DNA of 64,000 nucleotides, taken from positions 1 through 64,000 of the forward strand of contig JAPLQY010000014.1 in assembly GCA_026399475.1 (NCBI GenBank), read 5' to 3'. Source of the DNA: Rhodocyclales bacterium (GTDB lineage Bacteria > Pseudomonadota > Gammaproteobacteria > Burkholderiales > Rhodocyclaceae). Under the pieces are notes generated by a model, which made no database searches, was not told the origin of the DNA, and saw only the letters and a list, made by a program, of their open reading frames with translations. The number at the start of each line of letters is the position of its first letter. Positions within the stretch are counted from its first letter, which is position 1. The position numbers and the translations under genes are program-made. Of this stretch, positions 51,488 to 59,595 are shown in pieces.

Positions 51488-52074
51488 GCCCCGGACCGCA
51501 GGCGGGCTATAAGTTGCGCCAGCGCCTTGCCGCGATGCGAGCGGCGATTCTTTTCATCGTGGGGCAGTTCGGCCACGGTCATGCCGGTGTCAGGGACCAG
51601 GAAGTAGGGGTCGTAGCCGAACCCGCCGGCACCACGCGGCGTGTCGACGATCTCGCCATGCCATTCGCCTTCGGCGATCACCGGCTGCGGATCGGAGGCA
51701 GAACGCATCAATACCAGTACCGCGACATAATGCGCGCGGCGGTCGCTTATGCCATTTAGATCAGCCAGCAGCTTGGCATTGTTGCGCTCGTCCGACTTCG
51801 GTTCGCCGCCGTAGCGGGCCGAGAAGACGCCCGGCGCACCGCCCAATGCCGTCACGCAGAGCCCCGAATCATCGGCCAGCGCCGGCAGACCCGTGAGCCG
51901 CGCAGCATGCCGCGCCTTGGCGATGGCGTTCTCGACGAAGGTGATGTGCGGTTCTGCGGCCTCGGGCACATTGAAGGCCGACTGCGGCAGCACCTCGAAA
52001 TCGAAGGGCGCCAACAACTGCCCGAATTCGCGCAGCTTGCCGGGATTGCCGGAGGCGAGGACGAGTTTCTTCAT
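51484..52074 (-). CDS. rdgB: dITP/XTP pyrophosphatase RdgB
   Basis: A 196-residue Ham1-family enzyme that hydrolyses dITP, ITP and XTP to prevent their incorporation into DNA. It has the SGNPGKLREF N-terminus, the AIAKARHAARLTGLPALADDSGL substrate region near residue 48-70, and GGYDPYF-type C-terminal motif here as GGFGYDPYFL near 148 and HRGKALAQL at the end. ATG 52074 is chosen; the longer frame to 52326 covers a hairpin and is not conserved. It is followed by hemW with overlapping codons. Confidence 0.95.
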   Translation of the reverse strand: MKKLVLASGNPGKLREFGQLLAPFDFEVLPQSAFNVPEAAEPHITFVENAIAKARHAARLTGLPALADDSGLCVTALGGAPGVFSARYGGEPKSDERNNAKLLADLNGISDRRAHYVAVLVLMRSASDPQPVIAEGEWHGEIVDTPRGAGGFGYDPYFLVPDTGMTVAELPHDEKNRRSHRGKALAQLIARLRSGA

Positions 52075-52150
52075 GCCGCCTCCGCCGGGCCGCCCCAAGA
52101 AGGCGGCAAGCCAACCATCGAAAGCCACGTCAGTGGCTGAACCGGCGTCA

Positions 52151-52171
52151 CCCCCTGCCTTGGGCAGGGGG
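52151..52171. repeat. Strong intergenic hairpin between rph and rdgB
   Basis: CCCCCTGCC (52151-52159) pairs with GGCAGGGGG (52163-52171) across a three-base loop. It lacks a T-run on either strand, so it is not a standard terminator. It could be a processing or pausing site between rph and rdgB. Confidence 0.5.
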
Positions 52172-52189
52172 ACGGGAGGATCGTCGTCA

Positions 52190-52918
52190 TCATTCTGCCA
52201 GAGCGGCCTGCTGTGCCTTGACGATGTCGCCGATACCTGCCGCAGCAAGCTCCAGCAGCGTATCGAGTTCGGCACGCGAGAAAGGCGCGCCTTCTGCCGT
52301 GCCCTGCACTTCGATGATGCCGCCACCGGCCGTCATCACCACGTTCATGTCGGTATCGCAGGTCGAATCCTCGGCGTAGTCCAGATCGAGCAAGGGCACG
52401 CCATCGACGATGCCGACCGAAACGGCGGCGACCAGTTCGCGCATCGGGTTGTGCGCCAGCTTGCCGCCGGCGACGAGGGTCGAGAGCGCATCATGCAGGG
52501 CCACGCAGGCGCCGGTGATGGACGCGCAGCGGGTACCGCCGTCGGCTTGCAGCACGTCGCAATCGAGCGTGATCTGACGCTCGCCAAGCGCTGCCAGATC
52601 AGTCACAGCACGCAGACTGCGACCTATCAGGCGCTGGATTTCCTGGGTGCGACCGGACTGTTTGCCCTTCGCTGCTTCACGCGCCGTGCGCGTGTTGGTC
52701 GAGCGCGGCAGCATGCCGTATTCGGCGGTGACCCAGCCGGAGCCCTTGCCGCGCAGAAAGCCGGGCACCGATTCCTCGATGCTGGCGGTGCACAACACTT
52801 TGGTTGCGCCGAACTCGACCAGCACGCTGCCTTCCGCATGGTGGGTGTAATGGCGGGTGATCCTGAGGCTGCGCAACTGGGACGCTGCACGGTCGAGGCG
52901 TTGATGCGGGTGGGTCAT
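52190..52918 (-). CDS. rph: Ribonuclease PH
   Basis: A 242-residue phosphorolytic 3'-exoribonuclease that trims tRNA precursors. Landmarks are [18 protein letters not shown] near residue 20, [22 protein letters not shown] near 53, [17 protein letters not shown] near 92, [18 protein letters not shown] near 118, and the C-terminal [18 protein letters not shown] near 178. It is the third gene of a kinase-phosphatase-rph unit with ATGA overlap to the phosphatase and precedes rdgB by about 115 bases, holding the hairpin. Confidence 0.95.
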   Translation of the reverse strand: MTHPHQRLDRAASQLRSLRITRHYTHHAEGSVLVEFGATKVLCTASIEESVPGFLRGKGSGWVTAEYGMLPRSTNTRTAREAAKGKQSGRTQEIQRLIGRSLRAVTDLAALGERQITLDCDVLQADGGTRCASITGACVALHDALSTLVAGGKLAHNPMRELVAAVSVGIVDGVPLLDLDYAEDSTCDTDMNVVMTAGGGIIEVQGTAEGAPFSRAELDTLLELAAAGIGDIVKAQQAALAE

Positions 52919-53811
52919 GAGGGTGCTCCATTCGAATTGGGCGGCTGGCGGCGGCGAATTTCAGCAATGGCGCGTTCGATTTCCATTTCGCTGAGAGGAG
53001 CCTCGCCAATGAAGGTGTCGCAAAAAGAAGAATCCGGAGAGGACTTGGCAACCGCAACGGGGGCCTCCCAGCGCATTGCAATCAGGGTCAGATTGTCGGC
53101 TCCGGGACCGGCTGCGTGCTCGGCGGCGTCGAGCAGGTGCGGTACCGAGGTGTCGAGTGGCGCGCGCCCGAGATCGGTCACCAGCTTCTCGCCCAGAGGT
53201 GACCAGGCGCCGTCGGTACACAATGCGATCAGGTCGCCTTCCTGCAGCGGCACCGTGCGCGAAACCTCGATATGCGGCGTCTCGTCGCCGCCGAGGCAGC
53301 TGAAGACGCGGTTGCGCAGCGGGTGGCTGGCGGCTTCGGCATGACTGAGGCTGCCTTCGTCGACCATGCGCTGAACGATGCTGTGGTCGCGGGTATGCGC
53401 GACGCGGGCCGGTCCCTGGGTATGACCGTGGATCAGGTACAGTCGTGAATCGCCGGCATGTGCCCAGATGGCCTGCCCGTCCTGCACCACGCAGGCGATG
53501 CAGGTGGTGCGCGGCGCCGCGTGGGGCGGAATGCGGCACGCGGCGGCGTAGCGGACGATGGTCTCGTGCGCCTGGTGCAGCGACGCGGCAAGAAACCGCC
53601 CCGGATCAGCAAGGCGCGCATTCGCTTCCTTGCGAAAACGTTCGGCCACGGTATCGATGGCAATCTGCGCGGCAACTTCGCCCTGCAGATGCCCGCCCAT
53701 GCCGTCGGCCACCACCATCAGTACGGCATCGTCGGTTGCCAGCCAGGCGACGCGATCCTGATTGATCTGGCGACCGCCGATACGACTTTCGTGGGCAATG
53801 GTGTAGTTCAT
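52915..53811 (-). CDS. PP2C-type protein serine/threonine phosphatase
   Basis: A 298-residue metal-dependent phosphatase. Canonical motifs: RQINQDRV near residue 15, [16 protein letters not shown] near 33, [11 protein letters not shown] near 120, [10 protein letters not shown] near 193 and [10 protein letters not shown] near 235. It should dephosphorylate substrates of the Ser/Thr kinase encoded just upstream (the kinase stop and this ATG share a base, TGATG). Its stop overlaps rph. ATG 53811 is chosen over the longer frame to 53940 since that extends back into the kinase gene. Confidence 0.92.
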   Translation of the reverse strand: MNYTIAHESRIGGRQINQDRVAWLATDDAVLMVVADGMGGHLQGEVAAQIAIDTVAERFRKEANARLADPGRFLAASLHQAHETIVRYAAACRIPPHAAPRTTCIACVVQDGQAIWAHAGDSRLYLIHGHTQGPARVAHTRDHSIVQRMVDEGSLSHAEAASHPLRNRVFSCLGGDETPHIEVSRTVPLQEGDLIALCTDGAWSPLGEKLVTDLGRAPLDTSVPHLLDAAEHAAGPGADNLTLIAMRWEAPVAVAKSSPDSSFCDTFIGEAPLSEMEIERAIAEIRRRQPPNSNGAPS

Positions 53812-54740
53812 CACCAGCCACGCAGGCCGAGGCGGGAAAGCCACGACCCCGGCGGCTTGTCTCCCGCCTGATCGGCGTTGAGCGAAGCCTGCAGGGCACG
53901 GGCATGTTGCGGCCGCCGCGCGGGATCCAGCCGCAGGCACTCGTCGATGGTCGCCAGCAGGCGCGGTGAATAATCGGTCCCCCAGCGTTGCCGGGCCGGC
54001 AGCAACTGGTCATCGGCCAGCCGTTCGTCGGCCGCCTGCGGCGCTGCGCCGGCCAGGGCCGCATAGATGCAGGCCCCCACCGCGTAGATGTCGGTCCACG
54101 GGCCCAGCGTGAACTTGCCGTGATACTGCTCGGGCGCCGCATAGCCGGGCGTGTACATCGCCCGTGGCTCGGGCGGGCCGATGTCCATTGCATAGCGCGC
54201 AGCGCCGAAGTCGAGCAGCACCGGGCTGCCGTCGGTACGCAGCCAGATGTTGGCCGGCTTGATATCGAGGTGCAGCAGGCCGCTGCCGTGCACCTCGCCG
54301 AGGCCATCGAGCACGCCGCTGAACATGCTGCGCAGAAATGCCTCGTCCAGCCTGCCGCGATGCTGACGGATATAGTCGCGCAAGGTGCGGCCGACTTCGA
54401 AGCGCATCACCAGATAGACGGTCTCGTTGGCGCGGAAAAAGTTGAGCACGCGCACCACGTTCGGATGATCGAGACCGGTGAGCGCTCGCCCTTCCTCGAA
54501 AAAACACTTCAGGCCGTGATTGAAATCCGCCTGATATTCGGGTGGAATCGTCGGTACGATCTGGCCTTCGCCGCGCAGCGCCAGCGCGTTGGGCAGATAT
54601 TCCTTGATTGCCACCGGCGCCCCCTCGGCATCGTGCGCCAGATAGACAATCGAAAAGCCGCCCACGGAAAGCTGTCGCTCGATGCGATAGCCTTCCAGTT
54701 CGTAGCCGGGCGGCAGGGCCTGATTGTTTTGGGAAACCAC
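53811..54740 (-). CDS. Hanks-type serine/threonine protein kinase
   Basis: A 309-residue cytosolic kinase domain with no membrane span or sensory part: Gly-rich loop LSVGGFSIVY near residue 24, Lys in VAIKEYL, catalytic loop LHLDIKPANI near 156, DFGAARYA near 177, and APEQYHGKF near 205. The final 30 residues are unstructured. With the downstream PP2C phosphatase it forms a kinase-phosphatase pair coupled to rph, implying a substrate that may include RNase PH or neighbouring translation or RNA-processing proteins. Start GTG 54740. Divergent from yicC. Confidence 0.9.
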   Translation of the reverse strand: MVSQNNQALPPGYELEGYRIERQLSVGGFSIVYLAHDAEGAPVAIKEYLPNALALRGEGQIVPTIPPEYQADFNHGLKCFFEEGRALTGLDHPNVVRVLNFFRANETVYLVMRFEVGRTLRDYIRQHRGRLDEAFLRSMFSGVLDGLGEVHGSGLLHLDIKPANIWLRTDGSPVLLDFGAARYAMDIGPPEPRAMYTPGYAAPEQYHGKFTLGPWTDIYAVGACIYAALAGAAPQAADERLADDQLLPARQRWGTDYSPRLLATIDECLRLDPARRPQHARALQASLNADQAGDKPPGSWLSRLGLRGW

Positions 54741-54870
54741 GATATGGGCAGCAGGGATGGCGGACGGTGGCAGGTTGATATACTGCCGTGATTTTCCTTG
54801 TTCGCTCCCCCGCTGTAAACAACTGCTTTAGGGCGCCGTCTGGGCGACAGGAACGGAGACCCCCAATACC

Positions 54871-55746
54871 ATGATCTACAGCATGACCGGATATGCCGCT
54901 GCCAGCCGTGACCTCGGCAGTGCAGTGATGAACCTCGAAATCAAAAGCGTCAATTCGCGCTACCTCGATATCGGCTTTCGCCTCAGCGAAGACCTGCGCT
55001 TTCTGGAAATGCCGCTGCGCGAAAAAATTACCGAACGCATCGGACGCGGCAAGATTGAATGCCGCGGCTATTTGCAGGCGCAGCCGGCACAAGGCGCGGC
55101 GGCACGCGAGAGGACTCCCGATCCGGCGCTGCTGGCCGAACTGGGCAAGCTCAATGACGCGGTGCGCAGCGTCCTGCCGCAGGCCGCGCCGCTGTCGGTA
55201 GCCGAAGTGCTGCGCTGGCCGGGTGTGCTGGGCGACGACTCGCTTACGACGGAGCTGTTGCAGGCCACCGCGCAGCAGTTGTTCGCCACCCTGCTCGACG
55301 AATTCGTTGCCTCTCGCTCCCGCGAAGGCGCCAAGCTGGCCGATGTGCTGAAGGACCGTGCCGCCTGCATACGCGAACAGATCAGCGCCGCCGGACCCTT
55401 GCTGCCGGCCGCGCTGGCGGCCTACCGCGAGCGCCTGTCCACCAAATTGCGGGAGGCGGTGGCGAACCTCGACGAGGAGCGCATCCGTCAGGAAGTCGGT
55501 GTCTTTGCGGCCAAAATCGATGTCGCCGAAGAAATTGCCCGACTCATCACCCACATGGACGAACTCGAGCGTGTCCTGAAGAAGGGAGGATCCGTCGGCA
55601 AACGCCTGGATTTCCTGATGCAGGAACTCAACCGCGAGGCCAATACGCTGTCCTCGAAATCGGTCTCGGGCGAAGTCACCGCCATCGCGCTCGAACTGAA
55701 GCTGCTGATCGAGCAGATGCGCGAGCAGGTGCAGAACCTCGAATAG
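54871..55746 (+). CDS. yicC: YicC family protein (RNase-like)
   Basis: A 291-residue YicC/YloC-family protein. It starts MIYSMTGYAAASRDLGSAV, continues with the conserved LEIKSVNSRYLDIGFRLSEDL segment near residue 28, and ends in LNREANTLSSKSVSGEVTAIALELKLLIEQMREQ. Family members are reported as RNA-acting, supporting stationary-phase growth. It usually lies directly upstream of gmk; here 7.8 kb separate the two. A YkgJ-like gene follows after 20 bases. Confidence 0.93.
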   Translation: MIYSMTGYAAASRDLGSAVMNLEIKSVNSRYLDIGFRLSEDLRFLEMPLREKITERIGRGKIECRGYLQAQPAQGAAARERTPDPALLAELGKLNDAVRSVLPQAAPLSVAEVLRWPGVLGDDSLTTELLQATAQQLFATLLDEFVASRSREGAKLADVLKDRAACIREQISAAGPLLPAALAAYRERLSTKLREAVANLDEERIRQEVGVFAAKIDVAEEIARLITHMDELERVLKKGGSVGKRLDFLMQELNREANTLSSKSVSGEVTAIALELKLLIEQMREQVQNLE

Positions 55747-55766
55747 CGTCAGGCCTTGGGGCAATC

Positions 55767-56087
55767 ATGCCGGCTGACGAGTCCTTCATTGCGATCCACC
55801 CCGCCGCGCCCCCCAAGCCCGCGCCCGGCAAGCCCTGCAACGGTTGCGGCGTGTGTTGCGCGGCGGAGCCCTGCCCCGTCAGCCGCGTTGTGCTCGGCCA
55901 CCGCGATGGAGCGTGCCCGGCCTTGCAGTGGCTCGAAGCAGAACGTCGCTACGTCTGCGGCATGGTTACGGCGCCGGCGAGCTTCCTGCCCTGGCTGCCG
56001 CGGCGGTGGAACGCCTTCGCCGGCCGCCGCTGCGCACGCTGGATCGCCAGCGGCTGCGGTTGCGATTCGGATATCGAAACGCTGTAG
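55767..56087 (+). CDS. YkgJ-like cysteine-cluster protein
   Basis: A 106-residue Cys-rich protein of the YkgJ/UPF0153 type. Cysteines are grouped as CNGCGVCC near residue 24 and then CPVSR, GACPALQW, RYVCGMV, RRCARW and GCGCDSD, a set likely to bind zinc or an iron-sulfur cluster. Its role is unknown. It is the last gene on the plus strand before the convergent copper-type operon; its end is 12 bases from exbD. Confidence 0.8.
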   Translation: MPADESFIAIHPAAPPKPAPGKPCNGCGVCCAAEPCPVSRVVLGHRDGACPALQWLEAERRYVCGMVTAPASFLPWLPRRWNAFAGRRCARWIASGCGCDSDIETL

Positions 56088-56099
56088 GCCTGCCGTCTG

Positions 56100-56522
56100 T
56101 CAGTGCACCAGCGCCGGATCAGTGACAAAGCCGATTCGCGTCAGCCCGGCTTTTGCCGCGGCGCTCATCACCAGGGCCACGCTTTCGTAGCGCGCGTTGC
56201 GGTCGGCCCGGATATGCAATTCGGGTTGCGGCTGCTGCTTCACTGCGGCACCAAAACGCGGACCGAGATCGGCGAGCGCGAGTTTTTCGCCGTTCCAGAA
56301 CAGTTCACCGCCGTCGCGAATGCCGAATTCGATGTGCTCTGGTTTCGTAATGTTGGCGCTCGAGGATGCCTTGGGCAGGTCGATCTTGACCGAATGCGTG
56401 AGCAGCGGCGCGGTGACGATGAAGATCACCAGCAGCACCAGCATCACATCCACCAGCGGCACCACGTTCATGTCCGCCATCGGGGCTTGATGGCTGCGTC
56501 CATTGAAACTGCCGATTGCCAT
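56100..56522 (-). CDS. exbD: Biopolymer transport protein ExbD
   Basis: A 140-residue single-span membrane protein with the ExbD core ADMNVVPLVDVMLVLLVIFIVTAPLL (covered in parts) near residues 16-42, containing the essential Asp in VDVMLVLL, and a periplasmic C-terminal region. ExbB-ExbD uses proton motive force to drive TonB. It ends the nine-gene operon; the start follows AGGAG and lies nine bases after exbB. Confidence 0.95.
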   Translation of the reverse strand: MAIGSFNGRSHQAPMADMNVVPLVDVMLVLLVIFIVTAPLLTHSVKIDLPKASSSANITKPEHIEFGIRDGGELFWNGEKLALADLGPRFGAAVKQQPQPELHIRADRNARYESVALVMSAAAKAGLTRIGFVTDPALVH

Positions 56523-56531
56523 GGTGGTCTC

Positions 56532-57239
56532 CTAACGCGGGCTGCCGGATTTGATCGAGCCGACCGTGGTCAGCACGTAGAGATCGTGGGCGAAGGCATC
56601 GAGCCGCGCCAGCCACATGCGGTTGCGGCGATTGAAGGCGTTGTAGGCCAGCACGGCGGGAATCGCCACCGCCAGGCCCAGCGCCGTCATGATCAAGGCT
56701 TCGCCCACCGGGCCGGCGACCTTGTCCAGCGTTCCCTGGCCCGACAGGCCGATCTGCACCAGCGCGTGGTAGATGCCCCACACCGTGCCGAACAGGCCGA
56801 CATAGGGTGCGGCCGAGCCGGCCGAGGCGAGCACGGTGAGGCCGTGTTCGACGCGCGCCGCCTCCTGGTCGATGCCGTTCCTCAGTACGCGGGTCAGGAA
56901 CTCGCCGAGCCCGCCGGCTGCCGCAAGCTTGTGAGGCTCGTGCGCCTCGCTGTCGCAGGCGGCTTGCAGGGCCTGCTGCGCCAGTTCGGCAAAGGCATTA
57001 TCGATGGGCTGCGCCGCCAGCGCGATGCTGACGTCACGCAGGGAGGGCGCATCCCAGAAACCGGCGAGAAACGCCGCGGCGCGCTTTTGCGCCAGGGTAT
57101 TGGAGAGGGTGCGCGTGACAATCAAATACCAGCTCGCCACCGAAAGCAGCAGCAACGCCGTTAGCACCAGCTTGCCGACGCCGTCGGTGTGGGAGAGAAA
57201 GTGGGCAAAGCCCAGGTCGTTCAATGCGGCTGGTTCCAT
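56532..57239 (-). CDS. exbB: Biopolymer transport protein ExbB
   Basis: A 235-residue protein with three membrane spans of the MotA/TolQ/ExbB family. The second and third spans bear the conserved SAAPYVGLFGTVWGIYHAL near residue 140 and GPVGEALIMTALGLAVAIPAVLAYNAF near 180. It forms the proton channel with ExbD that powers TonB. It begins three bases after the tonB stop codon. Confidence 0.95.
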   Translation of the reverse strand: MEPAALNDLGFAHFLSHTDGVGKLVLTALLLLSVASWYLIVTRTLSNTLAQKRAAAFLAGFWDAPSLRDVSIALAAQPIDNAFAELAQQALQAACDSEAHEPHKLAAAGGLGEFLTRVLRNGIDQEAARVEHGLTVLASAGSAAPYVGLFGTVWGIYHALVQIGLSGQGTLDKVAGPVGEALIMTALGLAVAIPAVLAYNAFNRRNRMWLARLDAFAHDLYVLTTVGSIKSGSPR

Positions 57240-57242
57240 GGT

Positions 57243-57866
57243 TCAGTTTCCTTGCAGTACGAATTTGAAGGGTTGCAGGGCAACGGCGCGTACCGGCTGG
57301 CCATTGCGTTGCGCCGGAGTGCAGCGCCAGGTCTTTACGGCGGTGAGCGCCGCTTCATCGAGCCGGGCATAGCCGCTGCCGGTGGCGACACGAGCGGTGC
57401 TGACATGGCCTTGTTCGTCGAGTTCGACACGCAACACCGTGATGCCGGTTTCATTCATGCGGCGCGACAGCACCGGGTAGTTGGGCGCGGTGCGCTCCGG
57501 GCAGGCGACGGAAAGTTCCGCGCCCAGCGTCACCGGACCAGCGGGTTTCGATTCCGCGGCTGCGGTGATTACCGGGGCCGGCAAAGGCGGCGGCGCGACG
57601 GCATCGGCGGATGAGGTGACCGGGGCTTCGGCCACCAGTTGCCGCGGCTGCGGCTTCTCGTCGGGCCTCGGTTTGGGCGGCTCGCGTTTGGGTGCTTCCT
57701 CGACCTTGGGTGGGCTGGGCGGCGCAATGAAGTTGACGAACAGGGTCGCCGCGTCGGTGGGCGCCGGCAGCAGACGATGGCTCCACAGACCCCACAGCGC
57801 CGCGGCGTGCAGGGCCACTACCAGCAGCACGCCGGCCAGCTTGTCCCATTGCAAACGACGCGTCAT
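57243..57866 (-). CDS. tonB: TonB energy transducer
   Basis: A 207-residue TonB: short basic N-terminus, one membrane span (about 12-30, GVLLVVALHAAALWGLW), Pro-rich periplasmic section with PPKVEEAPKREPPKPRP near residue 50 and a C-terminal domain with YPVLSRRMNETGITVLRVELDEQG near 135-155 and a final AVALQPFKFVLQGN. It delivers energy to the TonB-dependent receptor made by the same operon. ATG 57866 is chosen; a TTG at 57881 overlaps the upstream stop codon and is also possible. Confidence 0.93.
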   Translation of the reverse strand: MTRRLQWDKLAGVLLVVALHAAALWGLWSHRLLPAPTDAATLFVNFIAPPSPPKVEEAPKREPPKPRPDEKPQPRQLVAEAPVTSSADAVAPPPLPAPVITAAAESKPAGPVTLGAELSVACPERTAPNYPVLSRRMNETGITVLRVELDEQGHVSTARVATGSGYARLDEAALTAVKTWRCTPAQRNGQPVRAVALQPFKFVLQGN

Positions 57867-57877
57867 CGTGAGCACGT

Positions 57878-58369
57878 TCAAGGCCGCAGGAAAGTCCGCA
57901 AGACATCGGATGGCGGAGGCCCGGCATGGAAGCGCGCGGCGCCCGTCGCAGGAACAAACGCGACATAGGGGGTAAGCCCGCGCCAGTCCGGATTCACCGT
58001 GAAGCGCAGCGCCATGGCATCACCGTCAAAGACGTACAGGGCATTCGCCTTGCGGTAGTGGCGATCCTTGCGCAGGGCTCCTTCCTGCACCGCACCGTCC
58101 ATCACCACCACCACGAGGCGAGTTGTGGCTCGAGCCTTGTGTATGGCCTCGGCAATGTCGTCGATCACCCTGGGGCAGTGCGCGCAGTCGGTGGTCGAGA
58201 ACACCACCACCATCGGTTGCGAGGGCGAATGGACCAGATCGGTCCAGGTGTCCGCGGTGAACGGGAGAATCGTCCGCGGCGCCGCAAATGCCGGCGCGGT
58301 GGACGCAAGCAGTCCGCCGAGCAGGACAAGGAGCCGCGCCCGGCGCTCAAGGGAGAATTGGCAGGACAT
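57878..58369 (-). CDS. Thioredoxin-like periplasmic protein
   Basis: A 163-residue protein with a signal peptide (about residues 1-29, ending APAFA) and a thioredoxin fold with the CxxC site STTDCAHCPRV near residue 57 (C-A-H-C). The end segment VNPDWRGLTPYVAFVP fits a thioredoxin-type cis-Pro region. It could reduce or deliver metal to partner proteins, in line with the copper-handling neighbours. The ATG 58369 follows AAGGAA; it overlaps the propeller gene by 23 bases and the tonB unit by a few bases. Confidence 0.8.
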   Translation of the reverse strand: MSCQFSLERRARLLVLLGGLLASTAPAFAAPRTILPFTADTWTDLVHSPSQPMVVVFSTTDCAHCPRVIDDIAEAIHKARATTRLVVVVMDGAVQEGALRKDRHYRKANALYVFDGDAMALRFTVNPDWRGLTPYVAFVPATGAARFHAGPPPSDVLRTFLRP

Positions 58370-59585
58370 GTATTTCCTTTGCAGTGCGCCACAAGACCCG
58401 TATGCCCTCAGGCGTCGCGAGCAGTCGCGGGTGGTCGTTTTCTTCCTTGCTGGCCGCCAGTTCGCGCAGAACAAAATGGGCGCCGTCATCCGCCGACAGC
58501 CATGCCCTGAGCTGCGTCTGCACCCCATCGTAGCTGCGCCAGGCGATGGCCACCTGCGTCCCCGACGTAAGGACATCGGCATGTTCGGCGCGCGGATCGG
58601 GGAGTTCCCGCGTTTCGCCCTGCGGCGTGCCGTCGGCCGCCAGGTGGCCGTAGCGAACAGCGGCACGGCCGGCCTTGTCGCCAAACCAGACGGCGTGATA
58701 GCCGCCCTGCAAAGCCGCCGCGAGGCCCGGTCCGTGGTGCGGACAGCCGTCCAGCTTCCAGTCGTCGAAGCTGGCGCGCACGGGGGCTTTCGTCTCTTCG
58801 CCCAATACCGCGAAGGCATGATCGCGGATATCGAGCTCAAACACGTGGCGCCACATCGCCGCCACCCCTCCTGCCGGCGTCGGTGCCAGCGCGATGCGGC
58901 AGCACTCGCAACTGTGATCGGCAAGCTTGAGGTCGGGGCCGAAACTGAGGCCGCCGTCGCGCGATTCATTGCGGTAGATCGCGGCCCCGGCATAGGCGCC
59001 GACCTTGCCGGGGCTTGTACCTGAAGTTCGCGCAGCAAGCACCTGGTCCCGCTTGTCGATCCAGACCACATGCAGTACGCCGCTGCGATCGAAGGCGATC
59101 GACTCGAAGCGGTGAGTAATCACTTGCCGATCACGATGGACTGTAAGGGGCGGAGAAAAACTCTTTCCGCCGTCGACCGAGCGCAGCATGCGGATCTCGC
59201 CGGTATAAGGCCTGGCCAGCGGCTGCGTGTAGGAAATAACGGCCCGTTGGTCCGGCCCGAAGGCAATCTTGGGCCGGTTCTCGCCATCGGCCGCCACTTT
59301 GTCGCTGCCGATATCGAGAACCCGCGGCTGATTCCAGGTGACACCCAAGTCCTTGCTCGACTGGGTAAACAGCTTGCCGTCCTGATTCAGTCCAACCAGC
59401 CACAACCTGCCATCCGGCGCGACTGCCGCGCCAATCGACAGCGCGGCCCTGGGCCGGGGCGCAGCCTTGCCCTGGCGCGTATCAACCGGCGTCGCATGTT
59501 CCTGGTGCCCCTCGTGCGCCATGGTGCCGGACATGCAGAGCCCGGTCAGCACCGCCATTGATGCGACCCGCCATCCCGTCTGCAT
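58347..59585 (-). CDS. Exported sialidase-like beta-propeller with Cys motif
   Basis: A 412-residue exported protein (signal peptide to about residue 25). It has BNR/Asp-box-like repeats (SKDLGVTWNQP near residue 85, SVDGGKSFSPP near 140, SRDGGLSFGPD near 215) of a sialidase-type propeller, but none of the sialidase catalytic Arg triad can be assigned. Several possible metal sites stand out: HEGHQEH near residue 25, HSCECCR near 225 and CPHHGPG near 280. It is encoded ten bases downstream of the TonB receptor gene, so a role in binding the same metal or ligand is likely. It is not a true sialidase on present evidence. Confidence 0.75.
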   Translation of the reverse strand: MQTGWRVASMAVLTGLCMSGTMAHEGHQEHATPVDTRQGKAAPRPRAALSIGAAVAPDGRLWLVGLNQDGKLFTQSSKDLGVTWNQPRVLDIGSDKVAADGENRPKIAFGPDQRAVISYTQPLARPYTGEIRMLRSVDGGKSFSPPLTVHRDRQVITHRFESIAFDRSGVLHVVWIDKRDQVLAARTSGTSPGKVGAYAGAAIYRNESRDGGLSFGPDLKLADHSCECCRIALAPTPAGGVAAMWRHVFELDIRDHAFAVLGEETKAPVRASFDDWKLDGCPHHGPGLAAALQGGYHAVWFGDKAGRAAVRYGHLAADGTPQGETRELPDPRAEHADVLTSGTQVAIAWRSYDGVQTQLRAWLSADDGAHFVLRELAASKEENDHPRLLATPEGIRVLWRTAKEIHVLPILP

Positions 59586-59595
59586 CGTGATCTCC

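Noticed and set aside
54010-55764. Long minus-strand frame (584 codons) spanning yicC and the kinase gene
   Set aside because: It runs antisense through yicC and overlaps the kinase out of frame; both real genes have strong family signatures.
58347-59585. Call of a true exo-sialidase
   Set aside because: Asp-box repeats alone do not show activity; the catalytic Arg and Tyr residues could not be assigned and the operon is metal-related.
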